Position numbers and translations under genes: made by a program
The notes under the pieces: generated by a model
What the model saw: only the letters and a program-made list of their open reading frames with translations
What the model was told of the DNA's origin: nothing
Databases searched by the model: none
Assembly: GCA_003451935.1 (NCBI GenBank)
Contig: DMJA01000147.1
Span: 1 to 5,613 of the forward strand
From: Verrucomicrobiota bacterium
Lineage (GTDB): Bacteria > Verrucomicrobiota > Kiritimatiellia > CAIQIC01 > Lenti-01
Direction of reading: 5' to 3'
Length of the DNA: 5,613 bases
Part shown: piece by piece, positions 1 through 5,585 of the stretch
Layout: each line of letters starts with the position of its first letter
Numbering within the stretch: position 1 is the first letter of the stretch

Positions 1-846
1 CTGCGCCCGGCGCTCCACCTCTTCGCGTGCGCGGCGCTCCACCTCTTCGCGGGCGCGGCGAGCCTCCTCCTCGGACTGCTTCAGTGCTTCCTCCAACTGG
101 CGGCGGCGATCTTCCGCGAGCCGGGCTCGCTCCTCGGCCTCCTCGCGGGGCGTCCTCACGGATTTCGACTTGCTCCCGCCGCGAGACCGCTCCGGGCGTT
201 TCGGGGGCTCGGCGACCGGGGGGGGGACCACCTGCACTTCCTCCGGTGCAGGCGGTTCGAGCTCGCTTGGAATCGGGGATTCCACATCCGGTTCTTCAAG
301 CATTTCCTGCTGGATATCCTTCACGACCGGCATTTCATCCGCCGGCATCTTCTTTTCTTCTTCCGAAGACGGCGTCCATGCCAGCTCCTGCTGTCCGGCG
401 GGCGGCGGCGATTCGTCCTCGGCTTCCAGATCCGGGCCCGGGGCGTCCGGGCGCTGGGCCATCTGCCGGGCCTTCTCCCGCGCGGCCGTGATTTCCTGCG
501 CCTTGCGCTGGAGCTCCTTCCGCTCCTGCATTTCCTTCATCTTCTTCTGCAGGCCGGAGAACAGCCCGGGCTTCCGCTTTGGATCGCGGATCAACTCGGC
601 CTTGTCCTCGGAAACGCCCGCAAAATGCAGATAGGCCTCGATGAACGGTTCGGCATCCAGCCCCAGATATTCGCAATAGAGACGATAGAATCCCTTGGCA
701 TACGGGGGGGCGATCAGCTTGGGATAGTTGTCCGCCTCCATGGCGGCGATGACCAGCATCTTGAGATGGGTGGCGGCCGCCGCTTCCGTCACGGTGACCC
801 GCATGCGCTCCCGCGCCTCCCTCAGTTGTGGACCCAAGCCGCTCAT
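1..846 (-). CDS. RodZ-like helix-turn-helix protein, N-terminal part (3' end beyond the window)
   Basis: The 282 visible codons start at ATG 846-844 and stay open to base 1, so the C-terminus is missing. Residues about 2-72 form a RodZ-type (HTH_25) domain: an LGPQLREARERM helix, then a turn with EAAAATHLK, then the family signature PPYAKGFYRLYCEYLGLD at 47-64. In RodZ this domain binds MreB at the inner membrane and helps set cell shape. Residues 98-130 are Lys/Glu-rich and probably helical. Residues 132-230 are Pro/Glu-rich and probably disordered. From about 232 a strongly charged Arg/Glu helix begins and runs into tandem 8-residue repeats. A typical RodZ crosses the membrane soon after its HTH; no hydrophobic segment appears in these 282 residues, so it may lie downstream or be absent. 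The gene lies 9 bp after ftsK and is probably co-transcribed. The RodZ-type domain is clear; an actual RodZ role is inferred. Confidence 0.85.
   Translation of the reverse strand, partial: MSGLGPQLREARERMRVTVTEAAAATHLKMLVIAAMEADNYPKLIAPPYAKGFYRLYCEYLGLDAEPFIEAYLHFAGVSEDKAELIRDPKRKPGLFSGLQKKMKEMQERKELQRKAQEITAAREKARQMAQRPDAPGPDLEAEDESPPPAGQQELAWTPSSEEEKKMPADEMPVVKDIQQEMLEEPDVESPIPSELEPPAPEEVQVVPPPVAEPPKRPERSRGGSKSKSVRTPREEAEERARLAEDRRRQLEEALKQSEEEARRAREEVERRAREEVERRAQ
9..56 (-). repeat. Two tandem copies of a 24-bp unit inside the RodZ-like gene
   Basis: Bases 9-32 and 33-56 are near-identical; the only difference I see is at position 28 against 52 (t versus g). Each copy encodes eight residues of the type REEVERRA. 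The array may continue past the left edge. The period is a multiple of three, so a change in copy number would lengthen or shorten the charged helix without shifting the frame. Confidence 0.8.
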
Positions 847-853
847 GTATCCA

Positions 854-857
854 TCCT
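854..857 (-). promoter_or_regulatory. Shine-Dalgarno of the RodZ-like gene, overlapping the ftsK stop
   Basis: On the minus strand AGGA is followed by 7 nt and then the ATG at 846. Its first two bases are the last two of the ftsK TAG stop codon. This supports the chosen start and suggests that ribosomes finishing ftsK could restart on the next gene. Confidence 0.6.
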
Positions 858-3384
858 ATGCCTGCGGATTTTCCGCGCCGCCGTCTTCCGTCCCGGCCGC
901 GGCGAACCCGTCTAGATCGAACAGGATTTCCCGCGCCTCCGACCCGCGCGGAGGACCCACCATGCCCTTTTCCTCGAGGATGTCGATCAGCCGCGCCGCG
1001 CGCGTATAGCCGATCCGCAACCGCCGCTGGATGGACGAGGTACTCGCCCGCCGCGTCTGGCGGATGACCTCGATGGCCTGCTGGATGAGTTCTTCGTCCT
1101 CTTCCGGCGCGTCGGGCAGGCCGACGCCGCCTCCGTTGCCTTCCTTGACCGTGAAGCGCTCGTCGTAGCGGGGTTTGCCCTGCTGCTTCCAGTGGTCGGC
1201 GATTGCCTGGATTTCTTCGTCCTTGGTCCAGGCCCCCTGCGCGCGGACGAGCTTGTTGGCGCCGGTCAGCACCAGCATGTCGCCTTTGCCCACCAGCTTG
1301 TCGGCGCCTTCCTGGTCGATGACCACGCGGCTGTCGTTCTTCTGCGCCACCTTGAACGCCACGCGGCCGGGGATGTTCGACTTGATCGTGCCCGTGACGA
1401 TGTCCACCGTCGGCCGCTGGGTCGCGATGATCATGTGGATGCCCGTCGCGCGCGCGAGCTGCGTCAGTTTCTGGATGCGCGGCTCGATGTCCTGCTGGGC
1501 CGTCAGCATCAGGTCCGCCAATTCGTCGATGATGATCACCCAGTACGGCAGGCGATCCGGCAACGGTTCTTCCGAGGGCTCCGCGGTCGGCGCGCCTTCC
1601 GCCTCTTCCGGGTTCGGTTCGGCGCCGGCCGCCGTGGCGAACAGCGCAGGCTGCTCGGTCTTGGGCCGCTGGTTGTACGAGCGGATGTCGCGGACCTTGG
1701 CCCGATGGAACAGCTTGAACCGCTTCTCCATTTCCTGGATCGCGATCCGCAGGGCGTTGACCACTTTCTTGGCGTCCGTGATCACGGGCGTTTCCAGATG
1801 CGGCAAATCGTTGTACCCCGAGAACTCCACGATCTTCGGATCGATCAGGATCAGGCGCAGCTCTTCCGGCGTCTGCGTCATCAGCAGCCCTGCCAGGATG
1901 GAATTCATGCAGACCGTCTTGCCCTGGCCCGTGGCGCCGGCGATCAGCAGGTGCGGCAGCGCGGCCAGATCGGCCATCAGCACGTGCCCGCCCACGTCCT
2001 GGCCCAGCGCCAGGGGCAGCGCGGCCTTCGAGGTCGTCCAGGACGCGCTTTCCATCAATTGCCTCAGCACCACCGGCGCGGCGGAGCGGTTGGGCACTTC
2101 GATGCCCACCACGCCCTTGCCCGGGATCGGCGCCTGCACCCGGATGCTGTCCGCCTTCAGCGCCAGCGTGAGATTGTTCGACAGCGCGCCGATACGCTCG
2201 ACTTTCACGTTCGCCGCAGGCAGCAGTTCGTAGCGCGTCACCACCGGCCCCTGCTCCACATGCGTCACCTCGGCCTCGATGCCGAATTCCGCCAGCGTGG
2301 CGCGGATGGCATGGATCGTTTTCTCCAGTTCGTCGGCCCCCGCGCGCGCGCCGGCGCCCGGCGGGACGGGTTGCAGCAGCGACAGCGGCGGCAACACCCA
2401 CTTCGGCGGCGGCACATTCGCTTCCTCTTCCACCCGCTTCGCCGACCGTTCCGCGTCCAGGCGCGCCTGCTTCGCGGCCCGCTCCTCGGCCGCCTTCTTT
2501 TCCTCTTCGGCCTTTTGCTGCTCCGCCAGGCGCTTCAGGAACGCCGCCTTGCGGGCCGCTTCTTCCTTTTCGCGGGCCGCCGCCTCTTCCTTTTCGCGGC
2601 GGACACGCTCCTCGGCCTCCCGGTGGCGCGCCGCCTCCTTCTCCTCCTGCTCGCGATCCTTCTGGCGGCGGCGGTCTTCCTTTTCCTGCAGGCGGCGCTC
2701 CTTCTGCAGCTCCCGCTCCAGTTTCAGGCGCTCGCGCTCCAGCAGCAGCGCTTCGCGTTCCGCCTGTTCCTGCGCCGTGCGATGGCTCGCGGCCCGCTCC
2801 TCGCGGCGCTCCTGCCAGCGCGCCCACAACTCGCCCAACGCCCGCCACAACTCCGCGGGATGCGTCTGGGAAACAAAGAAAAATCCGCCGATGACCACCA
2901 CCATGCTGATGATCGCCGCGCCCACCACGCCCAGGAAATTCGTCAACAACATCCGTCCCAGGAACAGCCCGACGAAACCGCCCGGCATCTGGTTCAGATT
3001 GAACCGCTCCGGCGACATCTGGTTCCAGAACGGCAACTGGATATCGACCAGCACGCAAATCCCCGCCAAAATGCCCAGCATCCACAGCACGCGCGGCCAG
3101 ACCCGTTCCCCCGACTGCACAATCATCAGCAAGCCCCACACGGCCAGCATGAGCGGAAACAGGAATCCGGCCAGGCCGAACACGTTGAACACGGCCCAAG
3201 CCGCCCAGGCCCCTGCCGGCCCGATGTAATTCACGGTCTCCGAATTGGATGGAGCGTGGTCCCGCGGGATGTCCAGCCAGGTGTACGACACCAGCGCCAG
3301 CAGCAACAACACCCAGAGCCCTTGCATCAGGATGCCCAGCGCCTCGCGGCGGACATTGGTCAACTTGCCCTTTTTTCCTGCCAT
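856..3384 (-). CDS. ftsK: DNA translocase FtsK
   Basis: This 842-residue protein is a membrane-anchored, ATP-driven motor that pumps DNA through the division septum and helps resolve and segregate the chromosome terminus. The N-terminus has four or five hydrophobic segments (about 18-36, 66-88, 97-116 and 137-172). Residues about 182-320 are a long Arg/Lys/Glu/Ala-rich helical linker. The motor follows: a beta-type region from about 350, Walker A GATGQGKT at 483-490, LILIDPKIVEFSGYNDLPHL at 511-530, Walker B VIIIDELAD at 616-624, and TGIHMIIATQRPTVDIVTG at 647-665. Residues about 762-823 match the winged-helix gamma domain that reads polar sequences. Two oddities stand out: Walker A has GQGKT where GSGKS is usual, and about 40 Pro/Glu/Ala-rich residues (574-611) lie just before the Walker B strand. 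The ATG at 3384 is followed directly by a positively charged start and the first membrane helix. No Shine-Dalgarno lies at normal spacing. Stop is TAG. Confidence 0.97.
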   Translation of the reverse strand: MAGKKGKLTNVRREALGILMQGLWVLLLLALVSYTWLDIPRDHAPSNSETVNYIGPAGAWAAWAVFNVFGLAGFLFPLMLAVWGLLMIVQSGERVWPRVLWMLGILAGICVLVDIQLPFWNQMSPERFNLNQMPGGFVGLFLGRMLLTNFLGVVGAAIISMVVVIGGFFFVSQTHPAELWRALGELWARWQERREERAASHRTAQEQAEREALLLERERLKLERELQKERRLQEKEDRRRQKDREQEEKEAARHREAEERVRREKEEAAAREKEEAARKAAFLKRLAEQQKAEEEKKAAEERAAKQARLDAERSAKRVEEEANVPPPKWVLPPLSLLQPVPPGAGARAGADELEKTIHAIRATLAEFGIEAEVTHVEQGPVVTRYELLPAANVKVERIGALSNNLTLALKADSIRVQAPIPGKGVVGIEVPNRSAAPVVLRQLMESASWTTSKAALPLALGQDVGGHVLMADLAALPHLLIAGATGQGKTVCMNSILAGLLMTQTPEELRLILIDPKIVEFSGYNDLPHLETPVITDAKKVVNALRIAIQEMEKRFKLFHRAKVRDIRSYNQRPKTEQPALFATAAGAEPNPEEAEGAPTAEPSEEPLPDRLPYWVIIIDELADLMLTAQQDIEPRIQKLTQLARATGIHMIIATQRPTVDIVTGTIKSNIPGRVAFKVAQKNDSRVVIDQEGADKLVGKGDMLVLTGANKLVRAQGAWTKDEEIQAIADHWKQQGKPRYDERFTVKEGNGGGVGLPDAPEEDEELIQQAIEVIRQTRRASTSSIQRRLRIGYTRAARLIDILEEKGMVGPPRGSEAREILFDLDGFAAAGTEDGGAENPQA
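2561..2599 (-). repeat. Short 24-bp-period duplication in the FtsK linker
   Basis: The 15-mer tcttccttttcgcgg occurs at 2561-2575 and again at 2585-2599, exactly 24 bp apart. It encodes the repeated REKEEAA at about residues 263-277 of FtsK. The period equals that of the repeat in the adjacent RodZ-like gene, which suggests that both charged helices grew by eight-residue duplication. Confidence 0.6.
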
Positions 3385-3393
3385 ATTTGTTTA

Positions 3394-3423
3394 TATATAG
3401 CAGACCCCCCTCCCCCAATGCAA
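3394..3423 (-). promoter_or_regulatory. Candidate promoter just upstream of ftsK
   Basis: On the minus strand a -35-like TTGCAT (3423-3418) is followed by an 18-bp spacer and a -10-like TATATA (3399-3394). An overlapping TATAAA sits 4 bp further on. The AT run stands out in an otherwise GC-rich 133-bp gap between holB and ftsK. A transcription start about 7 nt beyond the -10 would fall 2-4 nt before the ftsK ATG, giving a nearly leaderless mRNA. This would fit the lack of a well-placed Shine-Dalgarno. The spacer contains a G-rich run (GGGGGAGGGGGG, 3416-3405). Only half of the -35 matches consensus, so the call is tentative. Confidence 0.35.
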
Positions 3424-3517
3424 TATCGGGTTGAACCCAAGTCCGGAGGCGGTTTCAAGGCGCGGAGGGATCCCGTTGCCGACTCGCCCGGCGGACCCGC
3501 CCCCTCGCCCCGGGCCG

Positions 3518-4495
3518 TCAGGCCGGATTCAGCTTCGAAAAGGCCCGGGCCATGCGCGGCAGGGCGGCGGATTCGCGGATGTTGTGCTCCAGCAGTTCGC
3601 GAACTTCGTCCACCACGGCCACGCGCGCGAGCGCCTCCGCGAACGACAGCCCCGCGGCCTGGGCCGCGATGTGGACTTCCTCGTCCGGAAAATTCTCCGG
3701 TTTCGCCTCCGCGTCGGCGGCCCGCGCCAGCACGTCCCGCTGCCAAAGTTGGACCGTCCGCAAAATCTCCTCGCGCATTTCCTTCACCCGCGTCGCCACG
3801 CGTCCGTCGATGATGCCCTTGTCCGCCTTGGTAAACGCGCCATCGTCGCCCCCGTGCGACCGCACCCATTCCTCTTGACGGGCCGTTTCCTCCGCCTCGG
3901 CCAGCTCTTCCAGCGAGCGCAGCGGAGCCGTCAGCCGGTCCGTCCAGGCGATCATCTCGCAGGCCCGGCGGGCGGGCGGATTCCGCAGCAAATCCATCAC
4001 CACGGGCATCCAGGGCGTGCCTTCCCGTCGCTCGTCCTCCATCACATCCACGAACTGGGAGCGTGACCGGAGGGTCGGCAGCAGGGCCGCCGGCGTGTCC
4101 GTCACCAGGATCAGCAAGCTGTTCGGCGGCGGTTCTTCCAGCGTCTTCAGCAGGATATTCGGCGCGGCGTCCTTCAGCCGGTCGGCAAACAAAATCACCC
4201 CCGCCTTCCACCCGCCCTCGTAGGAGGTCAACCCGATGAAATCGATCAGGGACCGGATCACCTCCGCCTTGATCTGCCGCCCCTTGCCTTCGGGCTCGAT
4301 CCATTGGATGTCCACATGCTGCCGCAGATGGAGCGCACCCTTGCCGGTGAACAACAGGGCGAGCAGCCGCTCGGCGAAATCCGCGCCCGACCCGCGCGGA
4401 TGCCCGGAAACCAGCACGGCATGCGGCATCCGCCCGGAGGCCACCGTCCGGCGGAAGTTCTCCAGCGCCCGTTCAACTCGGGGGGAGGAAGGCAT
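3518..4495 (-). CDS. holB: DNA polymerase III delta-prime-like clamp-loader subunit
   Basis: This 325-residue AAA+-type protein is close in length to typical delta-prime. In the clamp loader, delta-prime works with delta and the tau/gamma subunits to open the sliding clamp and load it on primed DNA. The family pattern is visible: PHAVLVSGHPRGSGADFAE at 24-42, where the P-loop is degenerate and has lost its lysine; WIEPEGKGRQIKAEVIRSL at 65-83; then ILFADRLKDAAPNILLKTLE from 101, followed by EPPPNSLLILVTD. The delta-prime zinc-binding cysteines expected between about 50 and 62 are absent, and the SRC motif reads SRS (144-146). Like E. coli delta-prime it probably cannot bind ATP. The C-terminal half is poorly recognisable. 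The ATG start lies inside the end of tmk (23-bp overlap) behind a weak GGTGA, so translation is probably coupled. tmk-holB adjacency is common in bacteria. The alternative is a generic DnaX-like AAA protein. Confidence 0.88.
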   Translation of the reverse strand: MPSSPRVERALENFRRTVASGRMPHAVLVSGHPRGSGADFAERLLALLFTGKGALHLRQHVDIQWIEPEGKGRQIKAEVIRSLIDFIGLTSYEGGWKAGVILFADRLKDAAPNILLKTLEEPPPNSLLILVTDTPAALLPTLRSRSQFVDVMEDERREGTPWMPVVMDLLRNPPARRACEMIAWTDRLTAPLRSLEELAEAEETARQEEWVRSHGGDDGAFTKADKGIIDGRVATRVKEMREEILRTVQLWQRDVLARAADAEAKPENFPDEEVHIAAQAAGLSFAEALARVAVVDEVRELLEHNIRESAALPRMARAFSKLNPA

Positions 4496-5123
4496 CGCTC
4501 ACCAGCTTCCAAACGTCTTCCGCGACGGGCTCCGCATGCCGCATCGCATCCACCTTGCGGAACCGCTCCGGAAAGCGGCGCGCCAGCTCCAGATAGCCCT
4601 GGCGGACCTTTTCGTGGAACTCCAGCGCCTCGCTCTCGATCCGGTCGTATTGGATTTTCTTGCCGACCTGCCGCTTCGCGCAGCGCTGCATGCCGAGGCT
4701 GACGTTCACATCCAGCAGGATCGTCATGTCCGGCACCGCGACGCCAATCGCAAAGCGGTTGATGGTCTCCATCAGTTCCACGGGAAACCCGCGCCCGAAA
4801 CCCTGGTAGGCCGTGGTCGAGTCGGCGAAGCGGTCGCACAAGACCCATGCCCCGCGGTCGAGGGCGGGCTGGATCACCTGCCGCACGAGCTGCGCGCGGC
4901 TGGCCTCGAACAGGAGCACCTCGCTCTCGGCGCAAGGCGCTTCGCCGGCGGCGTTGTATTGCAGCACGCCCCGAATGGCTTCGCCCAGCTTCGTCCCGCC
5001 CGGTTCCCGCGTATAGATCACCTCGATCCCACGCGCCTCCAGCCGCGAAATCAGCATCGCCGCCTGCGTGCTCTTCCCCGCCCCCTCCGGGCCCTCGAAC
5101 GTGATCAACCTTCCTCTCGCCAT
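4473..5123 (-). CDS. tmk: Thymidylate kinase (dTMP kinase)
   Basis: This 216-residue cytoplasmic enzyme phosphorylates dTMP to dTDP with ATP, the step both the salvage and de novo routes need to reach dTTP. Visible motifs are the P-loop GPEGAGKST at 11-19, TREPGGTKLGE at 38-48 (substrate side), DRFADSTTAYQG at 97-108 with the family DR(F/Y) motif, PDMTILLDV at 131-139, and a basic lid at about 147-163 ending YDRIE. The P-loop lacks an extra basic residue while the lid is basic, which resembles the E. coli-type enzyme. Length is normal. A TTG six codons further upstream is also in frame, but the ATG at 5123 is preferred because GGAGG lies 7 nt before it and the protein then begins as the family does. 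The gene overlaps holB, consistent with one replication-related transcript. Its leader contains one arm of the inverted repeat around the upstream GxxExxY gene. Confidence 0.97.
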   Translation of the reverse strand: MARGRLITFEGPEGAGKSTQAAMLISRLEARGIEVIYTREPGGTKLGEAIRGVLQYNAAGEAPCAESEVLLFEASRAQLVRQVIQPALDRGAWVLCDRFADSTTAYQGFGRGFPVELMETINRFAIGVAVPDMTILLDVNVSLGMQRCAKRQVGKKIQYDRIESEALEFHEKVRQGYLELARRFPERFRKVDAMRHAEPVAEDVWKLVSDAFLPPS

Positions 5124-5130
5124 TTCAAAA

Positions 5131-5135
5131 CCTCC
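5131..5135 (-). promoter_or_regulatory. Shine-Dalgarno of tmk
   Basis: GGAGG on the minus strand lies 7 nt before the ATG at 5123. It is the strongest ribosome binding site in the window and decides the tmk start over the in-frame TTG at 5141, which would lie upstream of this site. Confidence 0.85.
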
Positions 5136-5152
5136 AATCAAAATCCACTTAG

Positions 5153-5185
5153 CAGGAAAACAGGAAACACAGGAAAACAGGATAA
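5153..5185. repeat. Inverted-repeat arm after the GxxExxY gene
   Basis: On the plus strand this is a run of 8-9 bp units: CAGGAAAA, CAGGAAACA, CAGGAAAA, CAGGATAA. From base 5159 on it matches the reverse complement of 5586-5613 with a single one-base gap over 28 bp. It begins 4 bp beyond the GxxExxY stop codon and lies in the leader of tmk. Confidence 0.85.
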
Positions 5186-5189
5186 ATCA

Positions 5190-5579
5190 TCAGGAATGTC
5201 CATAATATTCTCGGCCGATTCGTTTGACAGCGAGCGGCACCGCGTTGAAATTAATCAGCAATCCTGTTTCCAACTTGGCAGCCTTCAAGTAGGAACGGAC
5301 GATGGCAAAGAAAATGGGTTCAAATGCTTTTACGGCCTTCAATTCAACCACCACTTTCTTGTCGACCAACAAGTCTGGACGGCACTCGCCGACTTTTTCG
5401 CCGCGAAAAGGAACCTCGAAGCTTTTTTGCCGCTCATATGGAATGCCGCGATGCCGCAACTCGACGCAAAGGGCCTCCTCATAGACCGACTCCAGAAATC
5501 CAGGTCCCAATTCCCGATGGACTTCAATCGCCGCCGCAATGATCTGCTCGGTCAATTCCTTGTCCTGCAACGGTTCCAC
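5190..5579 (-). CDS. GxxExxY family protein (predicted PD-(D/E)XK nuclease fold)
   Basis: This 129-residue protein has the full family layout: an N-terminal helix TEQIIAAAIEVHRELG (10-25), the naming motif G27-x-x-E30-x-x-Y33 in GPGFLESVYEEAL, then RPDLLVD (67-73) and VVVELKAV (76-83). D69, E79 and K81 fit the D...ExK core of the PD-(D/E)XK nuclease superfamily (PDDEXK_3-type), and YLKAAKLETGLLINFN (97-112) is the typical C-terminal segment. All expected catalytic positions are kept and the length is normal, so the gene looks intact. The cellular role of the family is not established; DNA or RNA cleavage is inferred from the fold only. The start is GTG at 5579; AGGA inside the adjacent repeat arm lies 9 nt before it. 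The gene's G+C content is about 50% (121 of 240 bases counted over 5221-5460), clearly below its neighbours, which suggests acquisition by transfer. Read-through into tmk is possible, as no terminator is seen between them. Confidence 0.93.
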   Translation of the reverse strand: MEPLQDKELTEQIIAAAIEVHRELGPGFLESVYEEALCVELRHRGIPYERQKSFEVPFRGEKVGECRPDLLVDKKVVVELKAVKAFEPIFFAIVRSYLKAAKLETGLLINFNAVPLAVKRIGREYYGHS

Positions 5580-5585
5580 TGGCTG

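Noticed and set aside
170..634. Ser-rich plus-strand open frame opposite the RodZ-like gene
   Set aside because: The opposite strand has a continuous reading with a clear RodZ-type domain, a good Shine-Dalgarno and operon spacing; the Ser-rich product is what results from complementing Glu/Arg-rich codons.
335..3418. A 1027-codon open frame on the minus strand in another frame across ftsK
   Set aside because: It is Gly/Arg/Ala-rich and lacks any family motif, while the overlapping frame has the whole FtsK domain order. It is a frame shadow.
3429..3441. Small inverted repeat (gggttgaaccc) between holB and ftsK as a terminator
   Set aside because: The stem is only four base pairs with a three-base loop and no T-run follows on either strand, so a terminator is not supported.
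1192..3813. An 873-codon open frame on the plus strand, antisense to ftsK and part of holB
   Set aside because: Its product is a low-complexity Arg/Gln/Leu/His-rich string with no recognisable domain. Long antisense frames are expected opposite GC-rich genes, and the minus strand here encodes clear FtsK and delta-prime motifs.
3360..4304. Minus-strand open frame of 314 codons overlapping holB
   Set aside because: The frame is Gly/Arg-rich without motifs, and it overlaps both holB and the ftsK start. The holB frame holds the conserved clamp-loader motifs.
5124..5141. Longer tmk start at TTG 5141
   Set aside because: The added six residues fall before and across the strong GGAGG site, which is placed correctly only for the ATG at 5123.
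5153..5185. CRISPR-like array
   Set aside because: The units are 8-9 bp and directly joined with no spacers, unlike CRISPR repeats.
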